Source: JACVRW01 sp963757815
GTDB lineage: Bacteria > Actinomycetota > Thermoleophilia > Solirubrobacterales > Thermoleophilaceae
DNA: 64,000 nt
Assembly (NCBI GenBank): GCA_963757815.1
Contig: CAVWSN010000035.1
Coordinates: 1 to 64,000, forward strand
Direction: 5' to 3'
The position numbers and the translations under genes are program-made. Shown here piece after piece: positions 26,088 through 36,639 of the stretch; the stretch's first letter is position 1, and every line of letters begins with the position of its first letter. The notes beneath the pieces are model-generated. The model ran no database searches and was not told the DNA's origin. It saw only the letters and a program-made list of their open reading frames with translations.

Positions 26088-29000
26088 TCGCTGCAATCGT
26101 TCGTGCCAGCCTGCGGTTCCGCCTGCTGGTGGTGGGGGCGGCCGTGGGCGTCATCGCCCTCGGCATCGTCCAGCTCCGCGACGCCCCGGTGGACGTGCTC
26201 CCAGAGTTCACGCCCACGTACGCCGAGGTCCAGACCGAGGCGCTCGGGCTCTCCGCCGAGGAAGTCGAGCAGCTCATCACGGTTCCGCTCGAGGCGGACC
26301 TGCTGAACGGGGTGGAGGGGGTCGACGTCATCCGCTCGCAGTCCGTGCCCGGCCTGTCGTCGATCGTGCTCGTCTTCCAGCCCGGCACCGACGTTTACCG
26401 GGCAAGGCAGCTCGTCCAGGAGCGCCTCACCCAGGCTCACGCCCTGCCCAACGTGTCCGAGGCGCCCACGCTCCTTCCGCCGCTTTCGTCGTCGAGCCGC
26501 GTGATGATGATCGGGCTGTCCTCGGAGCGCGTCTCGCCGATCGAGCGGTCGGTGATCGCCCGCTGGACCGTGCGGCCCCGCCTGATGGGCGTGCCGGGCG
26601 TGGCGAACGTCGCGATCTGGGGCCAGCGCGACCAGCAGCTGCAGGTCCAGGTCGACCCCGAGACCCTGCGTGACAAGGACGTCACGCTGAATCAGGTCGT
26701 CGAGACGGCCGGGAACGCGCAGGCCGTGTCGTCGCTCAGCTTCCTTGAGGGGTCGACGCCGGGCACCGGCGGCTTCATCGACACCCCGCAGCAGCGGCTC
26801 CAGGTGCGCAACGTGCTCGACAAGCTCGCGAACCCGGAGGAGCTCGGCAAGGTGCCCGTCGAGGAGACGGGCGGGAAGCTGCGCCTCACCGACGTGGCGG
26901 ACATCAAGGTGGGTCACCAGCCGCTGATCGGCGACGCCGTGGTGGGTGACAGCGACGGCCTGCTCCTGGTCGTCGAGAAGTTCCCCGGCGCGAGCACGGC
27001 AGAGGTGACGAAGGGGGTCGAGGACGCGCTCGACGAGCTGCAGCCCGGGCTCTCCGGGATGCGTGCGGACGCGTCCGTGTTCCGCCCGGCGACCCTGATC
27101 GAGGACGCGATCGACAACCTCACGCTGACGCTCGCAATCGCCTTCCTGCTTCTCGCACTGGTCGTGGCCGCCTTCCTCTTCCAGTGGCGCACCGTTCTCA
27201 TCGCCCTCGTGACGGTCCCGGTGTCGCTCGTGGCGGCGGCTCTCGTGCTCGACCTGATGGGCGAGACCTTCAACGCGATCTCCTTCGCCGGTCTCGCCGT
27301 CGCCATCGTCGTGGTTATCGACGACGCCGTGGTGGGCGTCGAGAACGTCGCAAGACGCCTGCGCGCGCAGGACGGCGGCAGGCCTGTCGGGCAGGTCGTC
27401 CTCGAGGCGTCTCGGGAGATGCGCAGCCCGCTGACATACGCGACGCTGATCGCACTTCTCGCGGTCGTGCCGATCGCGATCATGGAGGGCCGGCCCGGGG
27501 CGTTCTTCGAACCGCTGGCGCTCTCGTACGCGCTCGCGGTCGTTGCGGCCATGGTGGTTGCGCTGACCCTAACCCCGGCGCTCAGCGTGCTGCTCTTCTC
27601 GAGGGGATCGCTCGGAGCGGGTGACCCGCCACTCGTGCGGCGGGCGGCGCCGGGCTACGCGTCCCTGCTCTCGCGGTTCCTTCACAGGCCACGCACGGCC
27701 TTGATCGCCGTGGGAGTGGCCCTGGTTCTCGGAATCGCCGCGCTGCCGCTGATGGGCAGCTCGCTGATCCCCTCGTTCAAGGACACCGACGTGCTGGTCC
27801 GGCTCGACGCCGAGCCCGGGACCTCCAACCCCCGCATGACCGCGATCGCCACCGGCCTGAGCCGCGAGCTGCGTTCGATTCCGGGTGTCGAGAACGTCGG
27901 CGCGCACGTTGGCCGTGCCAAGACGGGCGACCAGGTGGTCAACGTCAACTCGAGCGAGCTCTGGGTCAGCGTCGAGTCGGACGCCGACTACGACGCCACC
28001 GTGGCGTCGATCGAGGACGCGGTCGACGGTACGCGCGGCGTCGGCGAGTGACGTCGTCAGCTACTCGGCCCAGAGGATCAGGGACATCGGGGCCCTGAAC
28101 GACGGCGAGAACAGGGCGGCCGGCGACGACCTCGGCGTGCTTACCGGGGTGGACGAGCCCCTCGTCGTGCGCGTCTACGGTCAGGACCTCGCCACGCTGA
28201 GACGAGAGGCGAGGCGGGTGCGGCGACTCGTGTCCCAGGTCGACGGTGTCGTCGATCCGCGCGTCGAGCTGCCGGCTACGCAGCCGACCATCGAGATCGA
28301 GACGGACCTCGACAGGGCGCAGCGCTTCGGCGTCAAGCCCGGCGACGTGCGCCGCGCAGAGGGAACACTGCTGCAGGGCCTCCACGTCGGCAGCATCTTC
28401 GAGCAGCAGAAGGTGTTCGACGTGATCGTGCAGGGCGCGCCCGCCACGCGCGAGAGCGTGTCGGACGTGCGCAACCTGCTGATCGACGGGCCCGACGGCG
28501 GTCACCTCCAGCTCGACCAAGTTGCCGACGTGCGGGTGACGCCCACCCCGATCGCGATCGACCGGGACGCGGTCTCGCGGCGCCTCGACGTCGTCGCGGA
28601 GGTGGACGGGCGCGACCTCGGGTCGGTGGCGAGCGACATCGAGGCTCGCCTCGAGAACGTCGACTTCCCGCTCGAGTACCACGCCGAGGTGCTCCAGGAG
28701 ACCACCGCCGAGGAAATCGACAGCACGCAGATGATCGCGTTCGCCGTCGCCGCCGCGATAGCGGCCTTCCTGCTCCTGCAGGCGGCCTTCAGGAGCTGGG
28801 GCCTCGCAGCGGCCGTCTTCGTGTGCCTGCCCGTGGCCCTCGTCGGCGGCGTGCTGGCTGCGCTCATCGGCGGCGCCGAGCTGTCGCTCGGGTCTTACGT
28901 GGGCTTCCTCGCCCTGTTCGGGCTCGCGGTCCGCACCGGCGTGGTGCTGATCAGCCACTTCCAGGACCTCGAGCACGAGGGCGAGCCCTTCGGGCCCGGC

Positions 29001-29309
29001 CTCGTCGAGCGCGGGACGCGGGAGCGGCTCGCGCCGATCCTGACGACCGCGTTCGGCACGGCGGCAGTGATGCTCCCGTTCGTCATCGCCGGCGCCGAGG
29101 CCGGTCTCGAGATCGTCAATCCGATGGCCATCGTCGTCCTCGGTGGACTCGTGACCTCGACGCTCTTCAGCCTGTTCGTGCTCCCGGCCGTCTACCTCCG
29201 CTTCGGCGGCGGCCAGCCGGAGGTCTCGCCCGAGGAGGAGCTGATGCATCGCTGGGCCGGTGTCGAGACGGCGCCTGCGAAGGCGGGTGAGCGTGAGCCG
29301 GCCGTGTAG
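26084..29309 (+). CDS. RND family efflux permease (first of two), frameshifted
   Basis: About 1075 residues once one extra base near 28040-28045 is removed; otherwise a stop at 28051 splits it. RND features: N-terminal TM with APVDVLPEFTP, porter domains (GTDVYRARQLVQERL; GVPGVANVAIWGQRDQQLQV), TM4 with VVVIDDAVVGVENVARRL where the Asp pair matches the AcrB D407/D408 proton relay, and a second half with ATQPTIEIETDLDRAQRFGV to the C-terminal FSLFVLPAVYLRF. It exports metals or small molecules by proton antiport. It starts in an ATGA overlap with the PASTA protein and is followed by an adaptor-like lipoprotein and a second pump. Confidence 0.9.
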
Positions 29310-29329
29310 CGCGGCGGTCGCCCCTGGCG

Positions 29330-29749
29330 TTGGCCGGCCTGGTGTCGATGGCCGCCGCGGTCGCGCTCGGAAGCTGCACCGAGGTCGAGACGGAGTCGGC
29401 AACGGGCTACGAGCCCGCCGCGCTCGAGCCGGTCAAGGGAAGCGAGGACCTCCAGAAGGTGACGTTCACCGAGGAGGGGGCGAGGCGGGTCGGCCTGGAG
29501 ACGGGTGAGGTCTCACGGAACGGGAAGCGCTTGGTGGCGCCCTACGCCGCGCTGCTCTACGACCCCGAAGGCAAGACCTACGTCTACACGAACCCCAAGC
29601 CGTTGGAGTACCTGCGCGCCCCTGTCGAGGTGGACCGCATAGAGGGGGATCGGGTGCTGCTCACGGACGGCCCGCCCGCCGGCACCAAGGTCGTGACCGT
29701 CGGTGTGACCGAGGTCTACGGCACCGAGCTCGAGGTCCCAAGCCATTGA
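29330..29749 (+). CDS. Short efflux adaptor-like lipoprotein
   Basis: 139 residues as read from TTG 29330; the true start may be GTG 29293 (overlapping the pump's stop) if one base is an error. The N-terminus has a lipobox (AAAVALGSC). The body is the membrane-proximal end of an RND periplasmic adaptor: VTFTEEGARRVGLETGEVSR, PYAALLYDPEGKTYVYTNPK and LLTDGPPAGTKVVTVGVTEV. A full adaptor has a coiled-coil hairpin and lipoyl domain; both are missing, so it can neither reach nor seal a TolC channel. It sits between two RND pumps, 20 bp before the second one. Confidence 0.78.
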   Translation: MAGLVSMAAAVALGSCTEVETESATGYEPAALEPVKGSEDLQKVTFTEEGARRVGLETGEVSRNGKRLVAPYAALLYDPEGKTYVYTNPKPLEYLRAPVEVDRIEGDRVLLTDGPPAGTKVVTVGVTEVYGTELEVPSH

Positions 29750-29771
29750 TCGCGCGGCGGGGACATCTCTG

Positions 29772-32700
29772 ATGCGCTGGGTCGTCTCCAGAAGCCTGCG
29801 CTTCCGCTGGCTCGTCCTGTTCGCCGCCGCGGCGATGTTGGTGTTCGGGATCGCCCAGATTCCGAGCGCCAGGGTCGACGTCTTCCCCGAGTTCGCGCCG
29901 CCGCGGGTCGAGATCCAGACGATCGCGCTCGGCAACTCCTCGACCGAGGTCGAGGAGCTCATCACGGTGCCGATCGAGCAGCAGCTCAACGGCATCCCCG
30001 GCCTCGACGAGCTGCGCTCGAAGTCGGTCTCGCAGCTGTCCGCGATCCAGCTCATCTTCGAACGCGGTACGGACGAGCTGAGAGCCCGTCAGCTCGTGCA
30101 GGAGCGCATCGCGCAGGTCACGCCGACGCTGCCGACGTGGGCGAGCCCGCCGTTCATGATGCCGCCGCTCTCGGCCACGAGCCGGATCATGAAGATCGGG
30201 CTCTCCTCGGACGAGCTGAACCTCGTCGAGATGTCCTCGGTCACGTACTGGAAGATCAGGCAGCGCCTGCTGCGCGTGCCGGGCGTCGCCGCGGTGGACA
30301 TCTACGGGGAGCGCCTGCAGCAGCGGCACATCCAGGTCGACCCGGCCAAGCTGGCGGCGAACGGCGTCCCGCTCGAGCGGGTGATGGAGGTCAGCGCGAA
30401 CGCGGTCGATGCCGGGGTGCTGCCCTTCGCCGAGAGCTTTGCCGTCGGTACGGGCGGCTTCGTCGAGTCGGGCGGCCAGCGGATGAACGTCCGGCACGTG
30501 CAGCCGATCGTCGGGCCGAAGGAGCTCGGCGAGGTACCCATCATGAGCCGCGACGGCCGCGTGCTGAGGCTGTCCGATCTCGCCACGGTCAAGGAGGACC
30601 ACCAGCCGGTCTGGGGTGAGGGCGTCGTCAACGAAGGCGACGGCCTGCTGCTGATCGTTCAGAAGTTCCGCGGCGCCAACACCATGGAGGTCACGCAGGG
30701 GGTCGAGGACGCGGTCGACGAGCTGCGCCCCGGCCTACCCGGCATGGAGATCGACACCACGATCTTCCGGCCCGCCACGTTCATCGAGCAGTCGATCGAC
30801 AACCTGACGACGGCGCTCCTCATCGGCGTGCTGCTCGTGATCCTCATCATCGTCGCGTTCCTGTTCGAGTGGCGGACCGCGTTCATCAGCCTGATCGCGA
30901 TCCCGCTCTCTCTGATCGCGGCGATCCTGGTGCTCGACCTGGCCGGCCGGAGCATCAACGTGATGGTCCTTGCCGGCCTGGTGGTGGCCATCGGGGTGGT
31001 GGTCGACGACGCGATCATCGATGTGGAGAACATCGTTCGGCGGCTGCGGGGCGCGCGGTCCGGTGGTATCGACGTATCGACGTTCCGGGTGGTGCTCGAC
31101 GCGTCGGTCGAGGTGCGCAGCGCGATCACCTACGCGACCGTGATCAACGTCGTCGCGATCGTGCCGGTCTTCTTCCTGCAGGGCCTGTCGGGGTCGTTCT
31201 TCCAGCCGCTCGTGCTCTCGTACGGGCTGGCCGTGCTGGTGTCGATGATCGTCGCCCTGACGGTCACGCCGGCGCTGTGCCTGCTGCTGCTGTCGAAGGG
31301 ACACATCCGGCACGGCGACTCGCCGCTGCTGCGCGTACTGAAGCGGGGCTATGGCGCCATCCTCGAACGGGTCATCCGCCGGCCGAGCCCCGCGATCGCG
31401 ACGGCGGCCGTCTTCCTGCTCGCGGGGCTGCTGATCTACCCGACACTCGGGTCGCAGCTGCTTCCCAACTTCAAGGAGCGCGACTTCCTGATGCACTGGC
31501 TGACCGAGCCGGCCACCGGTGCGGAGGAGGAGAAGCGCATCTCGGTCCGGGCCTGCCGCGACCTCCGTGAGATCCCGGGTGTGCGCAACTGCGGCTCCCA
31601 CATCGGGCAGGCGCTGCTGTCCGACGAGATCTACGGCGTGTACTTCGGCGAGAACTGGATCAGCGTGAGCGAGGACGTCGACTACGACAAGACGCTCGAC
31701 AGCGTGCACAGGACGGTGGAGGGATATCCAGGCCTCTATCGCGACGTGCAGACCTATCTGCGAGAGCGGATCAAGGAGGTGCTGACAGGCACGAGCGAGT
31801 CGATCGTGGTGCGCATCTTCGGCCCCGACCTCGAGGTCCTGCGCGCGAAGGCGGACGAGGTGGCCGATGCGATCTCAGGGGTCGAGGGCGCGATCGACGT
31901 GTCACCCGACTTCGCGGAGGACCTGCCGCACGTCGAGGTGGAGCTCGACCTCGCCGCGGCGCGGCGTCACGGCCTGAAGCCGGGCGACGTCCGGCGCCAG
32001 TCCTCGACGCTGCTGGCGAGCGAGGAGGTCAGCGACATCTTCGTCGGCGGCAAGGCCTACGACGTGCACGTCTGGAGCATCCCGTCGGCGCGCGACAGCC
32101 TCACCGACGTACAGGAGCTTCCGATCGACACCCCCAATGGCGGCCACGTGCAGCTCAGCCAGGTGGCCGACGTCCGGGTCGCGCCGACTCCCAACCACAT
32201 CGAGCGTGAGCTGCAGTCGCGCCGGATCGACGTGGGCGCCAACGTGGAGGGCCGCGACCTCGCCGCCGTCGTCGACGACGTCGAGGACGCCGTCGACGGC
32301 GTCAAGTTCCCGCGCGAGTACCACGCCGAGGTGCTCGGCGAGTCCACCGAGCTGAACGCCGCCCAGGACCGACTGTTCATCTTCGGGATCGCCGCGGCGA
32401 TAGCGATCTTCCTGCTGCTGCACGCCGCGTTCGGGAGCCTGCGGCTGGCGATCCTGACGTTCCTGCTGCTCCCGATGGCGCTCGTCGGCGGGGTGCTCGC
32501 GGTGTGGCTCGGCGACGGCATTCTCTCGCTCGGCGCGCTGGTCGGCTTCCTGACGGTGTTCGGCATCGCCGCGCGCAACGGCATCCTCATGATCAGCCAC
32601 TTCCAGCACCTGGAGCGGCACGAGGGCGAGCCGTTCGGCCCGGGGCTCGTGCTGCGCGGCGCTCAGGAGCGCCTGGCGCCGATTCTCATGACCGCATCGG

Positions 32701-32867
32701 CTACCGGCCTGGCACTCGTGCCGCTGGCGGTGCCGGGCGCGATTCCCGGCCACGAGATCGAGCATCCGATGGCGATAGTCATCCTCGGCGGCCTGATCAC
32801 CGCCACCCTGCTCAACCTCTTCGTGCTGCCTGCCCTGTATCTGCGCTTTGGGAAGCGCGCGAGCTAG
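29772..32867 (+). CDS. RND family efflux permease (second), intact
   Basis: 1031 residues in one frame. N-terminal TM1 (RWLVLFAAAAMLVFGIAQIP), porter domains with VDVFPEFAPPRVEIQTIALG and RVPGVAAVDIYGERLQQRHI, TM4 with AIGVVVDDAIIDVENIVRRL (Asp pair of the proton relay), and the second half with EVELDLAAARRHGLKPGDVR, ending LFVLPALYLRFG. A repeat of internal organisation with the first pump (PRPATFIEQSIDNLTTALLI) is clear. Similar length to CzcA/AcrB. The cluster encodes no outer-membrane factor, in keeping with a monoderm host. Substrate unknown; metals or lipids are guesses. Confidence 0.95.
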   Translation: MRWVVSRSLRFRWLVLFAAAAMLVFGIAQIPSARVDVFPEFAPPRVEIQTIALGNSSTEVEELITVPIEQQLNGIPGLDELRSKSVSQLSAIQLIFERGTDELRARQLVQERIAQVTPTLPTWASPPFMMPPLSATSRIMKIGLSSDELNLVEMSSVTYWKIRQRLLRVPGVAAVDIYGERLQQRHIQVDPAKLAANGVPLERVMEVSANAVDAGVLPFAESFAVGTGGFVESGGQRMNVRHVQPIVGPKELGEVPIMSRDGRVLRLSDLATVKEDHQPVWGEGVVNEGDGLLLIVQKFRGANTMEVTQGVEDAVDELRPGLPGMEIDTTIFRPATFIEQSIDNLTTALLIGVLLVILIIVAFLFEWRTAFISLIAIPLSLIAAILVLDLAGRSINVMVLAGLVVAIGVVVDDAIIDVENIVRRLRGARSGGIDVSTFRVVLDASVEVRSAITYATVINVVAIVPVFFLQGLSGSFFQPLVLSYGLAVLVSMIVALTVTPALCLLLLSKGHIRHGDSPLLRVLKRGYGAILERVIRRPSPAIATAAVFLLAGLLIYPTLGSQLLPNFKERDFLMHWLTEPATGAEEEKRISVRACRDLREIPGVRNCGSHIGQALLSDEIYGVYFGENWISVSEDVDYDKTLDSVHRTVEGYPGLYRDVQTYLRERIKEVLTGTSESIVVRIFGPDLEVLRAKADEVADAISGVEGAIDVSPDFAEDLPHVEVELDLAAARRHGLKPGDVRRQSSTLLASEEVSDIFVGGKAYDVHVWSIPSARDSLTDVQELPIDTPNGGHVQLSQVADVRVAPTPNHIERELQSRRIDVGANVEGRDLAAVVDDVEDAVDGVKFPREYHAEVLGESTELNAAQDRLFIFGIAAAIAIFLLLHAAFGSLRLAILTFLLLPMALVGGVLAVWLGDGILSLGALVGFLTVFGIAARNGILMISHFQHLERHEGEPFGPGLVLRGAQERLAPILMTASATGLALVPLAVPGAIPGHEIEHPMAIVILGGLITATLLNLFVLPALYLRFGKRAS

Positions 32868-33057
32868 ACGGCTGCTCCGAGAGGGTGCGCCGCTGCTTCG
32901 CGAGGATGCTCGCGGCGAGCGCCGCATTGAGCTCGTCGAGGTATTCGCCCACCGTCGCGTCCTCGCCCACTTCGGCGAGGCAGCGGTCGATCTCCTCCCA
33001 GGCCTCGTCGCCGGTAAGCCCGAAGTCCTTCGCACAGCTGAAGATCGCCTGCAGCAC
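32812..33057 (-). CDS. Hypothetical protein, 81 aa
   Basis: ATG 33057: MLQAIFSCAKDFGLTGDEAW, EEIDRCLAEVGEDATVGEYL and DELNAALAASILAKQRRTL, all helical with a regular acidic face. The last about 18 codons overlap the 3' end of the second RND gene on the opposite strand. The coherent N-terminal 60 residues with two cysteines make it credible, and similar short helical proteins seem to be frequent in this lineage (recollection, not checked). No function known. Confidence 0.6.
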   Translation of the reverse strand: MLQAIFSCAKDFGLTGDEAWEEIDRCLAEVGEDATVGEYLDELNAALAASILAKQRRTLSEQPSSSRASQSADTGQAARRG

Positions 33058-33139
33058 TCCCTACTCCTACCCTGCCGGGAGAGCGACAAGCTTCCACTTC
33101 AACCTGAAACGGGGCTGAGAGCGGTAGGCTGCCCGGCCT

Positions 33140-35080
33140 GTGAGGAGGGGAGGCCTGATCGGTGCGCTCGCGCTGGCGCTGCTCGGCGCCGCTGCGCCTG
33201 CAGCCGCTGCGCCGCCCCGCTGCGACCCGATCGATCCGGCCCACTGCCTCCTGCCCTGGCCGAACGACCACTTCCGCAAGGGCGGCAAGCTCGCGCTGCG
33301 CGACTCGATGATGCCGCGCAACCTGCAAGGGAAGCCGATAAGCGCCGCCGACTACAACCGCTCGAACGGGTTCAGCCCAGGGCAGATCATCGTCACGCGC
33401 GTCCCGGGGCTCGACCTCAGGCGAAGCGGCGCCGTTCCGGTGAACAACATGGCCAAGGCGTTCGCCAAGCGGGCGCCGATCGTCGTAATCGACGCGAAGA
33501 GTGGCGAGCGGCAGCTGATCTGGGCGGAGCTCGACGCACAGGCGACGAACCCCGGCAAACGCGCCCTGCTCGTGCACCCGGGGGCGAACTGGCGCGAGGG
33601 ACGCCGATACATCGTGGCGCTGCGCAACCTGAAGGACGCCCGCGGGCGTACGCTCGAGGCGAGGCGGGCCTTCCGCCGCCTGCGGGACGGGGACGATCCC
33701 GGCCGTCGCTACAAGGACATCTTCCGCCGGCTCGAGGAGGCGGGCATCAGGCGCCGCAGCCTCTACCTCGCGTGGGACTTCACAGTCGCCACGAGGCAGA
33801 ACCTCTCCCAGCGCCTCCTCCACATCCGCAACCGAGCGTTCGCCGAGCTCGGGGACCGTGACCTCGGCGACCTGAAGGTTCAGGGGTCGGCGCCGCGGTT
33901 CACTGTCGACAGCTCGACGCAGATGACCCCCGACGTCAGGCGCGTCGACGGCACCTTCACGGTGCCCTGCTTCCTCAACCGGCCGGGCTGCCCGCCGGGC
34001 TCGCGCTTCAAGCTGGGGGGCCGGCAGCTCATCGAGCGGATGCCGGGCAACGTCCAGGTCGAGCGCTTCATCTGCCTGGTGCCGAACGCCGCGCAGAACG
34101 CGCGCCCGCTGATCTTCGGTCACGGGCTCCTGGGCGGAGCGGAGGCCGTGCTCCCGCTCGCGCCGCTCGCGGTGGCCGGCAGCTTCGTGGCCTGCGCAAC
34201 CGACTGGTCGGGGATGGCCGCGGAGGACATCCCGAACGTGCTCGACCTGTCACGCGACCTGTCGAAGTTTCCGACGCTCGCGGATCGCAACCAGCAGGGC
34301 TTCCTCAACTTCATGTTCCTCGGCCGCCTGATGGTGCACGCGCAGGGCTTCGACGCCCACCCCGAGTTCGGCGGCCGCATCGACACGACGCGACTCTTCT
34401 ACGCGGGCGCCAGCCAGGGCGGAATCCTCGGCGGCGCGCTCACCGCGGTGGCGCCCGACTTCGAGCGCTCGGCGCTGATCGTCCCGGCGATGAACTTCAG
34501 CGTCCTGCTCGCCCGCAGCACCCAGTTCGGCCGCTTCGCCGACGTGCTCTACCCGAGCTATCCGGACCAGATCGAGCGTGCGCTCATCAACTCGATGATC
34601 CAGCTCCTGTGGGACCGAGGCGAGGCCAACGGCTACGCCTGGCACATGACGCGCGACCCGTATCCGGAGACCCCGCGTCACACGGTCCTGCTGCACGAGG
34701 CGTTCGGCGACCACCAGGTGGCGAACGTGGCCACGGAGGTCGAGGCGCGCGTGATCGGCGCCCGCCTGCGCACGCCCGCGCTCGACCCCGGCCGCAGCCG
34801 CGACCGCCGCCCCCTCTACGGCATCCCGCGCATCACGCGCCTCCCTTACAACGGCAACGCGCTCGTCGTGTTCGACATCGGCCCGCTCCGCGGCGCGCTC
34901 GGCACCCCGCCGCCGCCGCTCACGAACACGCCGCCCGAGATCGGCGTCGACCCGCACTCGCTGACGGGGTTCTCCGCCCCGGCCGCGGCGCAGTTCTCCG
35001 AGTTCCTGAAGGTGGGAGGGGCGCTCGTCGACACCTGCGGCGGGAAGCCGTGCTACGCGGCCGGTTGGACCGGGCCGTAG
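33140..35080 (+). CDS. Secreted lipase-like alpha/beta hydrolase
   Basis: 646 residues from GTG 33140. Signal peptide (RRGGLIGALALALLGAAAPA) followed by CDPIDPAHCLLPWPNDHFRK, a segment typical of the large secreted VolA-like lipases with an initial Ig-like part. The catalytic domain has LIFGHGLLGGAEAVLPLAPL (oxyanion region) and YAGASQGGILGGALTAVAPD, the nucleophile elbow G-A-S-Q-G; HEAFGDHQVANVATEVEARV probably contributes the catalytic His. The C-terminus has VDTCGGKPCYAAGW with a likely disulfide. Cell-surface lipase/esterase is likely; the substrate is unknown. Complete. Confidence 0.8.
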   Translation: MRRGGLIGALALALLGAAAPAAAAPPRCDPIDPAHCLLPWPNDHFRKGGKLALRDSMMPRNLQGKPISAADYNRSNGFSPGQIIVTRVPGLDLRRSGAVPVNNMAKAFAKRAPIVVIDAKSGERQLIWAELDAQATNPGKRALLVHPGANWREGRRYIVALRNLKDARGRTLEARRAFRRLRDGDDPGRRYKDIFRRLEEAGIRRRSLYLAWDFTVATRQNLSQRLLHIRNRAFAELGDRDLGDLKVQGSAPRFTVDSSTQMTPDVRRVDGTFTVPCFLNRPGCPPGSRFKLGGRQLIERMPGNVQVERFICLVPNAAQNARPLIFGHGLLGGAEAVLPLAPLAVAGSFVACATDWSGMAAEDIPNVLDLSRDLSKFPTLADRNQQGFLNFMFLGRLMVHAQGFDAHPEFGGRIDTTRLFYAGASQGGILGGALTAVAPDFERSALIVPAMNFSVLLARSTQFGRFADVLYPSYPDQIERALINSMIQLLWDRGEANGYAWHMTRDPYPETPRHTVLLHEAFGDHQVANVATEVEARVIGARLRTPALDPGRSRDRRPLYGIPRITRLPYNGNALVVFDIGPLRGALGTPPPPLTNTPPEIGVDPHSLTGFSAPAAAQFSEFLKVGGALVDTCGGKPCYAAGWTGP

Positions 35081-35215
35081 CGGCCCGAGCGTGGCAGATG
35101 GACGGCCGCTGGGTCGGACATGCCGATTGCTCCCCGGATCACCGTACCGTCCTGAGCTGATGTCGCCGCGGACATCAAGGCAGGATCGTTCGCAGATTTG
35201 GGTAGTAACCGGGTC

Positions 35216-36639
35216 ATGACCCGCTCGACGCTCCGTCTCATCGTCCTCGCCGCCGCCGCGCTCCTCGCAACCGCCGCGCCCGCCGCCGCCACCCGCTACG
35301 TCGAGGGGTCACCCGGCCTCGGGGATCCGTACTACCCGTTCGCCGGCAACGGCGGCTACGACGTCCGCCACTACCACCTCGACCTGGACTACACGCCCCG
35401 GCCCACGAACTTCCTCGAGGGCAGGGCGTTGATCGTGGCGCGGACCACGGAGAACCTGTCGCGCTTCAACCTCGACTTCCGGCCCTTCTACGAGATCGCG
35501 AGCCTCACGGTCAACGGCCGGCGCGCTACCTACACACGCGAGGAAGTACACGAGCTCGTGATCACGCCGCGGCAGAAGCTCAGGAAGGGCAGGACGTTCG
35601 TGGTGGCCGTGACCTACTCGGGCCAGCCGCAGGCGGTCGTCGACCCCGATGATTCGCTCGAGGGCTGGGTGCCGCTCGATGACGGCGCGTTCGTGGTAAA
35701 CGAGCCGCAGGGCTCGCCCGGCTGGTACCCGGCCAACGACAACCCGCGCGACAAGGCCACCTACTCCTTCGAGGTCACCGTCCCCGAGGGCCACACGGCG
35801 CTCGCCAACGGCCGGCTGCTGCACCGGCCGCTGACGAGGGATGGCCGCACCACGTGGCGCTGGGTCGAGGACTCGCCGATGGCGCCGTACCTGGCGACGG
35901 CCACCAACGGCCCGTTCGACACGGACTTCACGGGGCGCGTGGACGGCAGGCCGATCTACAACGCCGTCGATCCCGACCTGCCGACCGCTCAGGTGGCCAA
36001 GGACCGGATCGCGACCACCGACGACGTGATCAGCTTCTACTCCGACCTCTACGGCGAGTATCCGTTCTCGAGCATCGGCAACGTGGTCGACCGGGCGCCC
36101 GAGGTCGGCTACGCGCTCGAGTCGCAGACGAAGGCGATGTACAGCAACACACCCGGCCAGTCCACCTTCGTGCACGAGATGGCGCACATGTGGTTCGGGA
36201 ATGCCGTGACGCCGGTCGAATGGGTCGACATCTGGCTGAACGAGGGCTTCGCCCGCTGGTCGGAGTGGATCTGGTTCGAGCGCGACGATGCGAGCCAGCC
36301 ACGCAGACCGCGCAGCAGCGCTTCGACACCTTCTACGCCACGCTTGACACCAACACCGGGTTCTGGAACCCGCCGCCCGGCAATCCCGGCAGCGCCGCCG
36401 CCCTCTTCGACGGCACGATCTACACGCGCGGGGCCATGACGCTCCAGGCGCTCCGGCAGAAGATCGGCGACGACGCGTTCTTCCGGATACTGCGCACGTG
36501 GTATGCGGAGAACAAGTACGGGAACGCAACCACTGCCGACTTCATTGCGCTGTCCGAGCGCGTCAGCGGCGAGCAGCTCGACCAGTTCTTCCAGATCTGG
36601 CTGTACGAGCCAGGGAAGCCGGCGCCTGGAAGCTGGTAG
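35216..36639 (+). CDS. Secreted M1 family zinc aminopeptidase, frameshifted
   Basis: ATG 35216 with signal peptide (TRSTLRLIVLAAAALLATAA). The N-terminal beta domain (YDVRHYHLDLDYTPRPTNFL) leads to the gluzincin catalytic site: HEMAHMWFGNAVTPVEWVD, WLNEGFARWSE, that is HExxH-x18-E. A one-base loss near 36298 shifts the remainder; the continuation ATQTAQQRFDTFYATLDTNT through FFQIWLYEPGKPAPGSW gives a short helical C-terminal part. Joined length is about 474, similar to short secreted M1 peptidases that lack the long ERAP-type C-terminus. The exopeptidase GAMEN motif is degraded (VGYALESQT). Enzymatically plausible. Confidence 0.85.
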
